Part shown: positions 16,159 through 24,860 of the stretch, piece after piece
Numbering within the stretch: the first letter of the stretch is position 1
Layout of the letters: each line of letters starts with the position of its first letter
NCBI GenBank assembly: GCA_007125545.1
Contig: SLDA01000537.1
Coordinates: forward strand, 1 to 46,864
Source: Thermoflexales bacterium
GTDB taxonomy: Bacteria; Chloroflexota; Anaerolineae; B4-G1; SLSP01
DNA length: 46,864 nucleotides
Reading direction: 5' to 3'
Notes under the pieces: generated by a model
Databases searched by the model: none
The model's input: the letters and a program-made list of their open reading frames with translations, nothing else
Told to the model about the DNA's origin: nothing
Position numbers and translations under genes: made by a program

Positions 16159-16195
16159 GGATCTAATCTCTACACAAGGCTAGACATCCCGAGCA

Positions 16196-18139
16196 ATGGA
16201 AACTCCACACGTTATCGTTTTTGATCAGAACTGCACGCCGCCTTCTAGGGTGACAGCTCTTTTGCCGGCGGATACGCGGTCTCACTGCCTGAGCGATGCT
16301 GCCGAACTGCGGGCCATGCTGCGAGATGACGATGTAGCGGCCCTTGTTCTTGTGGTGCCCGATCACGGTACGCCGGAGCGAATGGAGTTGCCCCTGCTCG
16401 CACCTTATCTCGTGCGGACCCCCTTAATCCTGGTCAGCGCACACCCACAGATTTCTGCTGCGTGGCTTCAGGCATTTATGGTGTATCAGCCCCGAGCACT
16501 GCTTACCTATCCTTTCGAGCCGGCCCGCTTAGAAGCGATCTTGTCTCAGATTGCATCCCAGAAAGCCTCTACGGTTACGACACAGGCGGGTTCGCGTGAC
16601 TTGGAGTCAATCCTTGAAAACGCCAACCGCCAGTTGAACGCACGCAGTCAGGAGATCAACACCGTCTACACCGTTGGAAAGTCGGTCACTGCATCTCTCG
16701 ACGTCAACGAAATTCTGGAGCGTGTGGTGGTACCCGCCGTTAACCTTACTCAGGCCGACAGCGGCTTCGTTATCCTCAAAGAGGACGAGCAACTGTTTGT
16801 ACACGTCGCGCGCCACCGTGAAGCGTTCGCCGCGGAACTGCTTCACACACCCACATCTGACAGGATAGCGTGGCAGGTCATCCGCTCGGGGCGTCCCGCT
16901 ATGCTTCACCGTAAGACGAAAGTGGCTACCGACCTGCTAGCACGTGCTTTTCTCTACGTGCCCCTGCAAACCCCCGGAGGCGAGATCACCGGCGTGCTGG
17001 CCATGGTCAACTGGAAAAAGAACGAGGCGTTTAGCGAAAACCAGCTTCTTACGCTCTCGACAGTAGCGGACTTTGCGGCAGTTGCCCTGGAGAATGCACG
17101 GCTTTTCAAACTGAGAGAAGCCGAGCGCTACCGGTTGGCCGCCATTCTACAGCACGCCGCAGACGCCATTATCATCACCGACCTGGACGACCGGCTGTGG
17201 CTATGGAGCGATGCCGCCGCCCGGCTCTTCGACATTTCACCTGCAGCACAAGGACAACTCCTCTCTGATCATATCCGCAACGATGAACTGCGGGAGCTTT
17301 TTTCTCAAAACTCGATGGAGTCACTTTATAATCGTGTCGAATTAAGCCTGGAGAATGGCACCATCTACAACACCCAAGTGAGTGCGGTTGACGGTATAGG
17401 TCGTATGGCCGTGATGCAGGAGATCACGCACCTCAAGGAATTGGACAAGCTGAAGTCAGAGTTTGTGTCTACCGTCTCCCACGATCTACGGACGCCCCTG
17501 ACGACTGTTCAGGGATACATCGCCTTACTGGATCGCGCCGGCCCCCTTAATGAGCTCCAGACTCAATTTGTCACGACCGCATTGGCCAGTCTTGATCATA
17601 TCACCGACTTGATCTCCGATCTCCTTGACATCGGTCGCATCGAGGCGGGTTATGATCTGGAAATGCAGCCCTTGCGATTTGATGAACTAATCGAGACAAC
17701 GGTGAGTGCATCCAGAGTCGCGGCCCGTGACGCCGGCATAGCTTTAAGTGTTCATCCATCGAGCCAAGCGCCGCTTTGGGTACGCGGTAACAGCCGCCGG
17801 CTGCGGCAGGTGATCGAAAACTTGATCAGCAATGCGGTCAAGTATAATCGTGAAGGTGGGTGGGTGCGGATCGGAATCAGCCAAGACAACAACCATGTGA
17901 TCGTAACCGTGAGCGACTCAGGCATCGGCATTCCGCCTGACGAGCAGGCTCGAGTCTTTGATCGGTTCTACCGGGTTCAGAGTTCCGAGACTGAAAGCAT
18001 CGAGGGCACCGGCCTTGGGCTTGCCATTGTCAAATCGGTAGTCGAGAAGCACAAGGGCCTGGTGTGGGTAAAGAGCACGGTTGGCAAGGGTAGTAGCTTC
18101 TGCTTCGTGTTACCGGTATACGATGCCCCCAGGGCATAA
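16196..18139 (+). CDS. Histidine kinase with pseudo-receiver, GAF and PAS domains
   Basis: A 647-residue cytoplasmic sensor kinase without membrane segments. Residues 1-120 have a receiver-like alternation of strands and helices but lack the receiver's paired acids, phospho-acceptor and conserved Lys (TYPFEP where KPF is usual), so this is a degenerate receiver. A GAF domain follows (about 155-300), then PAS (about 310-415, AAILQHAADAIIITDLDD). The HisKA domain has H429 in VSHDLRTPL. The HATPase domain shows N-box NLISNAVKYN, G1 DSGIGIPP and G2 GTGLGLAIV. It should sense a ligand, light or redox signal in the cytoplasm and phosphorylate an unlinked regulator; no response regulator is adjacent. 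Converges on scpA. Confidence 0.92.
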   Translation: METPHVIVFDQNCTPPSRVTALLPADTRSHCLSDAAELRAMLRDDDVAALVLVVPDHGTPERMELPLLAPYLVRTPLILVSAHPQISAAWLQAFMVYQPRALLTYPFEPARLEAILSQIASQKASTVTTQAGSRDLESILENANRQLNARSQEINTVYTVGKSVTASLDVNEILERVVVPAVNLTQADSGFVILKEDEQLFVHVARHREAFAAELLHTPTSDRIAWQVIRSGRPAMLHRKTKVATDLLARAFLYVPLQTPGGEITGVLAMVNWKKNEAFSENQLLTLSTVADFAAVALENARLFKLREAERYRLAAILQHAADAIIITDLDDRLWLWSDAAARLFDISPAAQGQLLSDHIRNDELRELFSQNSMESLYNRVELSLENGTIYNTQVSAVDGIGRMAVMQEITHLKELDKLKSEFVSTVSHDLRTPLTTVQGYIALLDRAGPLNELQTQFVTTALASLDHITDLISDLLDIGRIEAGYDLEMQPLRFDELIETTVSASRVAARDAGIALSVHPSSQAPLWVRGNSRRLRQVIENLISNAVKYNREGGWVRIGISQDNNHVIVTVSDSGIGIPPDEQARVFDRFYRVQSSETESIEGTGLGLAIVKSVVEKHKGLVWVKSTVGKGSSFCFVLPVYDAPRA

Positions 18140-18157
18140 CCGTATCTGATTGTTCCC

Positions 18158-18973
18158 TCAATAGACGGCTTCGGCCTCTGGGGTTTCGCCAGGCGTTTCC
18201 CCAGCTCCGACCAGGTGCGCGGAGGGAACTTGTTCAACGACAATATCACCGAACAGCTCTACCTGTCGAGCCGTCACGGCTTGCTGCTTGACCAGCTCAA
18301 GAATGGCCTGCAATGTGACTACGGCCTCAAGGCGCGTAGGCGTGGCGCCCAGCAACTTCTGAAAGCTGACCTGCGCCCAGCGATTCAGGCGCCGGCGCAC
18401 AAGTGCGATCTGCTGTGAGATTGAAAGCCGGGAGCGTTGGATGGCGTGCTCCGGTTTTGGCGTTTCCATAGGAAAGAGCGCAGTTTGGGCAGCTTCATGG
18501 AGCATAGCAAGGCTAATTCCGCTCAGGTCGAGGGTGACCCGTTTGGGCTGCGGGTGGTGGCTTCCCCGAAGATAAGAGCGGAGGCCGTGGTGGTCGCGCT
18601 CTCGCAGCCAACCAACTGCCTCCTTATACTGCCGGTAGGCTCGTAACTGGCGGACGAGCTCATCGCCGATATCGTCGTCCTTCGTCTCTGTTGCAGCTAC
18701 TGGCGGTTTGGGCAGCAACGCACGCGACTTAATCCATAGCAGTTTCGCGGCAATGAAGAGGAAATCCGCCACGAGCTCGATTTCCATATCGGCGCGCATC
18801 CGGTCGACGTGTTCCATGAACTCGTCCGTTACCTCCGCCAACGCCACGCGGGTAATATCGAGCTCGTTTTTCTCGATAAGTTTCAGAAGCAATTGCAGCG
18901 GCCCCTGGAACAGAGGGGTATGCACCTCATAAGCATTCTCAACGCTAGACTGAATGGTGTAGACGTCACTCAT
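18158..18973 (-). CDS. scpA: Segregation and condensation protein A
   Basis: The kleisin subunit of the bacterial SMC complex, which bridges SMC heads with ScpB and helps compact and segregate chromosomes. The 271-residue protein shows the N-terminal kleisin motif (VHTPLFQGPLQLLLKLIEK, residues 17-35), ELVADFLFIAAKLLWIKSRALLP around 72-94 with the usual AAxLxxIKSRxLLP pattern, and a C-terminal winged-helix region (TRLEAVVTLQAILELVKQ). The ATG at 18973 gives the normal N-terminus; the open frame continues 70 codons upstream through the decamer repeats, which looks non-coding. scpB is not adjacent. A -10-like TATCCT lies eight bases upstream and there is no Shine-Dalgarno site. Confidence 0.92.
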   Translation of the reverse strand: MSDVYTIQSSVENAYEVHTPLFQGPLQLLLKLIEKNELDITRVALAEVTDEFMEHVDRMRADMEIELVADFLFIAAKLLWIKSRALLPKPPVAATETKDDDIGDELVRQLRAYRQYKEAVGWLRERDHHGLRSYLRGSHHPQPKRVTLDLSGISLAMLHEAAQTALFPMETPKPEHAIQRSRLSISQQIALVRRRLNRWAQVSFQKLLGATPTRLEAVVTLQAILELVKQQAVTARQVELFGDIVVEQVPSAHLVGAGETPGETPEAEAVY

Positions 18974-18981
18974 ATGCCAAC

Positions 18982-19009
18982 AGGATACTTTAAAGCCCGG
19001 AATTCGCAA
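18982..19009 (-). promoter_or_regulatory. Promoter of scpA, near-leaderless
   Basis: Minus strand TTGCGA (19004-19009), 16-base spacer, TATCCT (18982-18987). Only eight bases separate the -10 from the ATG at 18973, so the transcript would start within about two bases of the start codon. Confidence 0.45.
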
Positions 19010-19014
19010 CCGCC

Positions 19015-19076
19015 ATTTGGGAAACTTGGGATAAGACTTGGGATAACTGGGATAATGGGTGGATATCTGGGTATAA
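19015..19076. repeat. Tandem decamer repeats between scpA and the M50-like gene
   Basis: Six degenerate units of about 10 bases follow one another: ATTTGGGAAA, CTTGGGATAA (plus GA), CTTGGGATAA, CTGGGATAAT, GGGTGGATAT, CTGGGTATAA. The last four are in exact 10-base register, close to one DNA helical turn. They lie between the divergent scpA and M50-like genes, next to both promoters. Confidence 0.65.
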
Positions 19077-19093
19077 ACTATGGTATCATTTGC

Positions 19094-19099
19094 TATAAG
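19094..19099 (+). promoter_or_regulatory. Extended -10 promoter of the M50-like gene
   Basis: TGCTATAAG (TG at 19091-19092, TATAAG at 19094-19099) lies about 80 bases before the ATG at 19178 and directly after the decamer repeats. Confidence 0.4.
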
Positions 19100-19177
19100 G
19101 TTGACTCGGGGCCCGACGAGGGGTGAGGTCAGCCACGAGACGTCGGATGATCCGGGTAGAGCACGGCTTGCCCGGCA

Positions 19178-19978
19178 ATGCAAAGTGCGGTAATCTTCCT
19201 CCTGATGGATACTTTGAGGTCAATGCTGACCCTGCTGGTGCAACTATTGGTTGTGCTGGGCCTCCTGCTATGGGCTGACCGCTGGTTACATCGGCACCTA
19301 CAGGGGGTTATGTTCCTCTTCAGCGGCGACTCTGAGATTGGACGCTGGCTCTATGCAGCAGTGCTTCTGCCGGGTGTGCTGCTTCACGAATTAAGTCATG
19401 CATTGATGGCTACCTTGGTAGGCGTGAAAATCGGTCGTATTCACCTGCTGCCTAAGCCCATCGCCGGCAAGCGGTTGCAGTTAGGATTTGTGCCAGTGCA
19501 AGCGACGGACATCGTTCGTGCCAGCCTGATTGGCGCGGCGCCGCTGATCTTCGGCAGTATCGGCATCGTGCTCATCGGGTCGTTGATTTTCGAGACACCG
19601 GAGATTCTACATGCGCTCTCGAACGGTAACCTGCTTCTGGCCTGGCAGGGGCTCTTACACGTCTTACAAGCACCAGACATATGGGTCTGGGTATATCTCG
19701 TCTCTGCTATCAGTAACACGATGCTACCGAGCCGGTCAGACGTGCACGCGTGGCCTGCGCTCGCGATGGTAGCGGGCATCGTGATAACGCTCCTAATGAT
19801 GATCGGAGGCACGACAGTTCTAATGGATGGGGTAGCCCAATTTCTGACGATAGCCCTGCGCTGGTTTGTGATGCTGGGCGCTAGCGTCTTTCTTGTCAAT
19901 TTGCCCCTGTTTGCAGCCCTCTTCTTGCTTGAGAAAGTGCTGGAGCGCATAAAAGGCGTTTACCTGGAGTACAAATAG
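19178..19978 (+). CDS. M50-like zinc membrane protein
   Basis: A 266-residue polytopic membrane protein with a zinc-protease signature. H70, E71 and H74 form HExxH in VLLHELSHALMATLVGVKIG within a membrane helix, as in site-2-protease-like proteins. A later NTMLPSRSDVHAW segment may supply the third metal ligand, the position where S2P family members have N-x-x-P-x-x-x-x-D. About six hydrophobic helices are seen. It may cleave membrane proteins, or be one of the many S2P-like proteins of unknown substrate. Start ATG 19178; ATG 19205 would also work. Followed after eight bases by the DUF2142-like gene. Confidence 0.75.
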   Translation: MQSAVIFLLMDTLRSMLTLLVQLLVVLGLLLWADRWLHRHLQGVMFLFSGDSEIGRWLYAAVLLPGVLLHELSHALMATLVGVKIGRIHLLPKPIAGKRLQLGFVPVQATDIVRASLIGAAPLIFGSIGIVLIGSLIFETPEILHALSNGNLLLAWQGLLHVLQAPDIWVWVYLVSAISNTMLPSRSDVHAWPALAMVAGIVITLLMMIGGTTVLMDGVAQFLTIALRWFVMLGASVFLVNLPLFAALFLLEKVLERIKGVYLEYK

Positions 19979-19986
19979 GACGTGCC

Positions 19987-21441
19987 ATGAACCAACGCAA
20001 CTTCGTGAAAACTAGCTGGCCGGCCCTTATCATTCTCGCCGTCTACCTCCTAGTCGGCGGATTGTACGTAGTTTACACCCCGCTCTGGCAGGCTCCAGAC
20101 GAGCCTGCACATTACAATTATGTACGCAGCTTGGCGCAGAACCAGGGCTTTCCGATTATGGAACCGGGGGACTATGACCAAGACTATCTCAGCCGCCTGA
20201 CCTCTGAGGGGTTCCCGGACACCTTGCCCATTGCGCCCCTCAGATACGAGGGTCACCAGCCACCTCTGTATTATCTGCTCGCGACGCCCATCTATTGGAT
20301 TACTGGAGGCGCGGTCCGCGCGCTGCGAATCTTCTCACTGCTGCTTGGGGGTATCGGTGTAGCGATGGTTTTTCTCATCCTGCGAGAGTCGGTCCCAGAG
20401 AAGCCGGGGGTCGCCTGGCTGGGAGGGGGGCTGGTCGCATTTATCCCACAGTATATCGCGATTATGGCATCGATTAACAACGACGCTCTGACAGTAGCCC
20501 TGCTCTGGCTCTGGCTCTGGCTCGGACTGATGTATCTCCGCGGGAAGATGTCTCCCTGGGTCTTGGGCTTGGTCGCCGGCCTTCTTCTGCTGACCAAGAC
20601 AACGGGATATGGTGTGTTGCCGTTGACCCTTCTTGTCCTCTACCTGCGCTACCGGCGTAATCGTATGTCGCCGCAGTGGGCGGGACGGCAGCTCGTCGCC
20701 CTGCTGCTGCCCGCGCTAATGCTGGGCGCCGTCTGGTGGAGTCGCAATATCATCGTGTATGGCTGGCCGGATGTTATGGGCTTACAGCGGCATGACATGG
20801 TAGTCACCGGGCAACCTATGACTGTAGATTGGATCGCGCAATACGGGCTGGCCCCTTTCATCCTGGACGCGGGGCGGACCACATTCCGCTCTTTCTGGGG
20901 GCAGTTTGGGTGGATGGGCGTGGTGCTCGACATTCGCATCTACCAAGGACTCCTCATTCTCACCGCACTAACAGCCTATGGAGCGATCTGGCACTTGAGT
21001 AGAGTTATCCGCGGCAGTCTTGACACCCGGCAACGAGAGGCGTTCATTCTCCTGGGTAGCGCGGCGTTCATCACGTTCGCTATGTTCGCGTTCTACAACT
21101 TGAGCTATGTGCAACACCAGGGACGCTATCTGTTTCCCGCACTACCCTTCCTCGCATTAGCGGCAGCTACAGGCTGGCAACGTCTCCTTGAGTTCAAGTT
21201 TGCCGTCATCACAGCTTTGGCCCTGGCGCCGGTCGCACTGCTCCTTGCCGTCGGCGGGTTGATAGTTGGAGAGATGCCCACTTGGCCGCTGGCGATGCTC
21301 GGGGCCACCCTGATCGGGCTGCCCGTCATGGCCAGGATCTCGGAGCGAGGCTACGCGCTGCTCATTGGTGCGACGCTCGTGGGCATGGCGGGTCTAGACC
21401 TGCTCTGTCTATTCGGATTTATCGTTCCGATATTGTCTTAG
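19987..21441 (+). CDS. Polytopic membrane protein, DUF2142/GT-C-like
   Basis: A 484-residue protein with about 11 membrane helices. After the first helix comes PLWQAPDEPAHYNYVRSLA, an acidic loop motif found in DUF2142 and related GT-C glycosyltransferases that use polyprenyl-phosphate sugars. A second loop motif, YEGHQPPLYYLL, also fits. This suggests an envelope or surface glycan glycosyltransferase acting on the outer face of the membrane. It lies between the M50-like gene and a thioesterase and may be co-transcribed with both. Activity and sugar are not predictable from the sequence. Confidence 0.78.
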   Translation: MNQRNFVKTSWPALIILAVYLLVGGLYVVYTPLWQAPDEPAHYNYVRSLAQNQGFPIMEPGDYDQDYLSRLTSEGFPDTLPIAPLRYEGHQPPLYYLLATPIYWITGGAVRALRIFSLLLGGIGVAMVFLILRESVPEKPGVAWLGGGLVAFIPQYIAIMASINNDALTVALLWLWLWLGLMYLRGKMSPWVLGLVAGLLLLTKTTGYGVLPLTLLVLYLRYRRNRMSPQWAGRQLVALLLPALMLGAVWWSRNIIVYGWPDVMGLQRHDMVVTGQPMTVDWIAQYGLAPFILDAGRTTFRSFWGQFGWMGVVLDIRIYQGLLILTALTAYGAIWHLSRVIRGSLDTRQREAFILLGSAAFITFAMFAFYNLSYVQHQGRYLFPALPFLALAAATGWQRLLEFKFAVITALALAPVALLLAVGGLIVGEMPTWPLAMLGATLIGLPVMARISERGYALLIGATLVGMAGLDLLCLFGFIVPILS

Positions 21442-21473
21442 TTGAGGTATCAGTGGAGAATGGAGAGAGTAAA

Positions 21474-21875
21474 ATGTCCCTTGAGCCCGGTCTAAAAGCT
21501 GAGATTTCCCAGGTCGTTGCCCACAGCGATACCGCGGCTGCCTATGGTAGCGGCTTGGTTCCGGTTCTCAGCACTCCCCACCTGATTGCGCTAATGGAGA
21601 GGGCGTCCCAGTCTATCGTCGAGCCCTACCTTGACGACACGCAGACCGCTGTCGGCACCCATGTAGACATGCGCCATCTCGCCGCAACGCCGGTCGGAAT
21701 GACGGTACGTGTGCAAGCCGAACTGATCGCGGTCGATGGGCGACGGTTGCGGTTCCACGTGGAGGCCTGGGATGAGCACGAGAGGGTCGGCGAAGCCGAG
21801 CACGAGCGATTCATCATCGATCGCGCTCGCTTCCTGAAGGGGGTCAACGAGAAGTCACCGTCAGATGGTGAGTGA
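21474..21875 (+). CDS. FlK-like hotdog-fold thioesterase
   Basis: A 133-residue single hotdog domain, the size of fluoroacetyl-CoA thioesterase FlK and its relatives, which hydrolyse small acyl-CoA esters. T34 (STPHL), E42 (MERAS) and H68 (MRHLAATPVG) stand at the same relative spacing (8 and 26) as the Thr42-Glu50-His76 triad known for FlK. The start is the ATG at 21474 with a Shine-Dalgarno site GGAGAGAG four bases away; the frame upstream overlaps the preceding gene and looks non-coding. It converges with the binding-protein gene, five bases away. The natural substrate is unknown; most homologues are not tested on fluoroacetyl-CoA. Confidence 0.85.
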   Translation: MSLEPGLKAEISQVVAHSDTAAAYGSGLVPVLSTPHLIALMERASQSIVEPYLDDTQTAVGTHVDMRHLAATPVGMTVRVQAELIAVDGRRLRFHVEAWDEHERVGEAEHERFIIDRARFLKGVNEKSPSDGE

Positions 21876-21879
21876 GGGA

Positions 21880-23766
21880 TCAATCGTCCCCAATGGAGAG
21901 AGCTTCGGCATTCCAGAGCGTGCCGTAAGCCGAGACATCGGGCCGGAGTCCTTTGATCTCGGGGCGTGTGACGAACCAGAAAGGACGCCAAGCCAGAAAC
22001 AGCGTCGGGTGCGCCGATTTCAACAGGCCTAGAGCCTTGTTCAACGCGACGGACTGGCTCTCCGGATCGAGGGCAAGTAGCGCTTCCCGGCAAGCCACAT
22101 CGTAGGCCTCGGCGGCAAATCCGCTGAAGTTCTCCCCGTTCCAGCCATTCGTTTCATCCGGGATGCGATCGCTGAGCCACGCACCGCAGACGTTAGGCAA
22201 TTCAGCTTGCCAACCCAGCAGGGCCATATCGAAATGGCGACCAAACAAAGGACTGGGGATGCCCGGCGTGTAGAACTGCTGTGCGTCGACCGCTCGCAGA
22301 TCCACGCCGATGCCGCATGCGTCCAGATCCGCTGCCAGGTGGGCTGCGATGACGAAATATTGGGATGCAAAGTGCAAGGTTAGGCTCAGGGGTTCGCCAT
22401 TGGTGAAGCCCGGTACGTCCTCAGCCACGCGCAAGCCATCGCCATTCAGGTCTCGCCATCCTACCGCATCTAATAGCCTTCCGGCAGCTTGGGGATTGTA
22501 ACCGGACGGCTCAGCCTCCTTCCCGGCCGGGTGATTCGGAGGAATAAAGCCCGCCGCGGGCAATATTGCCTCCGCCGGCAGGGCATAAGTGAGGCTAAGT
22601 CTTGCTACGCAGCTATTCAGCGCCTCGCGAACTTGGACGTCGCGGAGCGGAGAGGGGATCTTTTCAACCGTGCCGCCGGCGCCGTGCCGCACAGGATCGA
22701 GGTTCAAGTCCAAGCGCAAGACCGTCGGAGCCGGGTCGGCCCAGATTGTCGCCTCACCTCGCGCGCTGAGCACAGACCACTGCTGCCAAGAAGTTCCCAG
22801 GACAGGGTCGGGCAGGATCACGTCGCACGTGCCATCGATCAACAGGGCGTTCCAACTCTCGGGTGCGTATTGGGGAAAACGGACAACAATCTCTTCCAGT
22901 TGGGGCTGCGGGCCCGCATAGTGCTCATTGCGCACCAGTCGGGCCTCCCGATGAGCTTCCCAAGCCACGATCTTGAAAGGACCAGTGGCAGGCGGAGTAT
23001 GATCGGCCAAGATGGTGGGAAGTGTTTGGTCGTGCCAGCGATGTGCCGGCTGTAGAGGGAAGAGAAAACTCGGATAATCAGCACTCAGATATCCGGGAAT
23101 ACCAACCCAGCGCAGCGTCCATTCATCGAGGGCTGTAAATTGCGCTGTACGCTTCACCAACGCGCGCCAACGTCCCTGCGCCTCCGGTGCTTGCGCGAGA
23201 TGGTAGCCCAGCACAGCGTCCTTCGCTGTAATTGGCGTACCATCCGACCAGCGCAAGTCCTGCCGGAGCGTAAAAGTGACAACCAACTGCGGAAGTTGCA
23301 TGGAGCTGCCGGTCTCGTGTTGGCGCACGAACCCCAAAGCATCAGCGTAGCGCATACCAGTATCGACTGTTACGACACGTGTCATCACCTCACCATGCCT
23401 CAGTGAAGGCACTCGGGTAACCAATCGCGGCTCCCACCCATAAGAAACACGCTCGATCGCCGGTTCATAAAAGAGCGCAAGCAGATCATCGCCAGCCTGG
23501 GAAGGCGCGAACGGACTCGCAGACAGCGGTTCGGTCATACAGACGATCAGCCGGTTTCGGAAGATGGCAGCCGGTGGTGTCCAAGTAGGAGAGACGGTCG
23601 CAAGGCGTGTGGGCGGCACGGGGCTAGAAGTGGACGTCGGCGATACCGGGCTCGGCGGCGCCGCACATCCACCGATAAAATATAGACACAATACCGCCAC
23701 GGCCCACACTTGCCGTCGCGATCCTTGAAACCTTCTATTGTCCGAAGGGCGCTTGGGATCTATCAT
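21880..23766 (-). CDS. Family 5 extracellular solute-binding lipoprotein (orphan)
   Basis: A 628-residue lipoprotein of the peptide/nickel-type (SBP_bac_5) family. A basic N-region and hydrophobic stretch lead to the lipobox IGGC, with the acylated C34, followed by a Pro/Ser/Thr-rich linker. Family features include LRQDLRWSDGTPITAKDAVLGYHLA in the N-lobe, and later SYDPQ-like packing SGYNPQAAGRLLDAVGWRD, DVPGFTNGEPLSLTLHF and the C-terminal WLSDRIPDETNGWNGENFSG. No permease or ATPase gene is nearby, so its transporter is elsewhere or it has a sensing role. Start ATG 23766 (TTG at 23772 also in frame); the gene follows the transferase gene after 24 bases. Confidence 0.85.
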   Translation of the reverse strand: MIDPKRPSDNRRFQGSRRQVWAVAVLCLYFIGGCAAPPSPVSPTSTSSPVPPTRLATVSPTWTPPAAIFRNRLIVCMTEPLSASPFAPSQAGDDLLALFYEPAIERVSYGWEPRLVTRVPSLRHGEVMTRVVTVDTGMRYADALGFVRQHETGSSMQLPQLVVTFTLRQDLRWSDGTPITAKDAVLGYHLAQAPEAQGRWRALVKRTAQFTALDEWTLRWVGIPGYLSADYPSFLFPLQPAHRWHDQTLPTILADHTPPATGPFKIVAWEAHREARLVRNEHYAGPQPQLEEIVVRFPQYAPESWNALLIDGTCDVILPDPVLGTSWQQWSVLSARGEATIWADPAPTVLRLDLNLDPVRHGAGGTVEKIPSPLRDVQVREALNSCVARLSLTYALPAEAILPAAGFIPPNHPAGKEAEPSGYNPQAAGRLLDAVGWRDLNGDGLRVAEDVPGFTNGEPLSLTLHFASQYFVIAAHLAADLDACGIGVDLRAVDAQQFYTPGIPSPLFGRHFDMALLGWQAELPNVCGAWLSDRIPDETNGWNGENFSGFAAEAYDVACREALLALDPESQSVALNKALGLLKSAHPTLFLAWRPFWFVTRPEIKGLRPDVSAYGTLWNAEALSIGDD

Positions 23767-23790
23767 CGTCAAGGACAGGCAGCTACCTCC

Positions 23791-24822
23791 TCAAGAGTGC
23801 GCCTTATCGCGGCTGAGATAGAAAAGCAAGAGCAGCGTCAATCCGCCCAAGGTACCGAGTGCAACAAGCTTGTAAAGTCGCGAGGAGAGGAGGAGGCCCA
23901 GAGCTCCGGCAATGGCGGCGAAGCTCCAGTATAGGGCCACAATTGCACGGGTTGACACTCCGGCATCCTGGAGCCGAAAGTGGAGATGCCGCCGGTCGCC
24001 ATGAAAAGGGCGCAATCCGTGCCGCATCCGATCCAGAATTGTCCAGGCAACATCAACGATGGGAATGCCCATTACAAGCAGCACTGTGGCTACCCGCCCC
24101 CCGGCGATTAATCCCAGCGCTCCCATCACGTACCCCAGGAAAAAGGCACCGCTGCTGCCCAGAAAGACGCGAGCCGGCGCAGCGTTAAAGAATAAGAATC
24201 CGATTGAGGCGCCGAGTAAGGCCAGCGCCTGGGGCACCACGCTGTACTGCTCGCTGCGGATCATATGGATGGTCAGCACCAGGGCCAGAATCGCAGCCAC
24301 GCCAGCCGCCAGGCCATCTTGTCCATCCAACCAGTTCACCGTAACGATCATTCCCGTCATCCAGAAGAGGGTCAACGGGATGTAAAGGAGTATGGGCAGA
24401 ATCACGGTCTGATTGGTGAAGGGATTGTTGAAGCGTTCGAGGATAATGAGCCCTGCTGTAGCTACGGCGGCAGCCAACAGATATCCAACGATCTCCCGTC
24501 CGGGCGGCAACTCGTACCGGTCATCAATGAGGCCAAACAGCAGCATGAGAAGACCGCCGATGACAAGAGCCCAGAAGCGCCGCATCTCGTTAGCATCAGC
24601 AGAAGGGATGGCCAAGAACTGGGATGCAATCAGAGCACCAAAGAACCCTACCACCAATCCCACCCCACCCAAACGGGAAACCACCCCAGCGTGCTGTCGC
24701 CTTCCTCCCGGCACGGCGACCATGTTCAAGCGAAGTCCCAACCGCCCCATCAGCGGCGTAGCTATACAAGCCATCACGACCGCGATAGCGAGAATTAGCG
24801 CATACTCCAGTACGTAGGGCAC
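23791..24822 (-). CDS. Polyprenyl-phosphate sugar-1-phosphate transferase homologue (WecA/MraY family)
   Basis: A 343-residue protein with about ten membrane helices. Family members move a GlcNAc-1-phosphate or similar unit from a UDP-sugar to undecaprenyl phosphate to start envelope glycans. Present: the paired acids in GLIDDRYELPP (D100, D101), the NWLDGQDGLA block (N163, D166, D169) and an HGDRRHLHFRL loop (H274, H279, H281). Unusual: the catalytic-loop F-L-G-D-S/T-G motif reads FLGSSG, with Ser at 223 where Mg-binding Asp is nearly universal, and the usual HIHH reads HLHF. Start is a GTG at 24822 with GGGGAG upstream. Possibly altered activity or loss of catalysis. Confidence 0.85.
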   Translation of the reverse strand: MPYVLEYALILAIAVVMACIATPLMGRLGLRLNMVAVPGGRRQHAGVVSRLGGVGLVVGFFGALIASQFLAIPSADANEMRRFWALVIGGLLMLLFGLIDDRYELPPGREIVGYLLAAAVATAGLIILERFNNPFTNQTVILPILLYIPLTLFWMTGMIVTVNWLDGQDGLAAGVAAILALVLTIHMIRSEQYSVVPQALALLGASIGFLFFNAAPARVFLGSSGAFFLGYVMGALGLIAGGRVATVLLVMGIPIVDVAWTILDRMRHGLRPFHGDRRHLHFRLQDAGVSTRAIVALYWSFAAIAGALGLLLSSRLYKLVALGTLGGLTLLLLFYLSRDKAHS

Positions 24823-24860
24823 GTCAGATTAACTCCCCGGTCACTCCTACCAAATTCATC

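Noticed and set aside
18974-19183. In-frame N-terminal extension of ScpA with repeated S-Y-P-K residues
   Set aside because: The residues are the translation of the decamer DNA repeats, and known ScpA proteins begin near the ATG at 18973.
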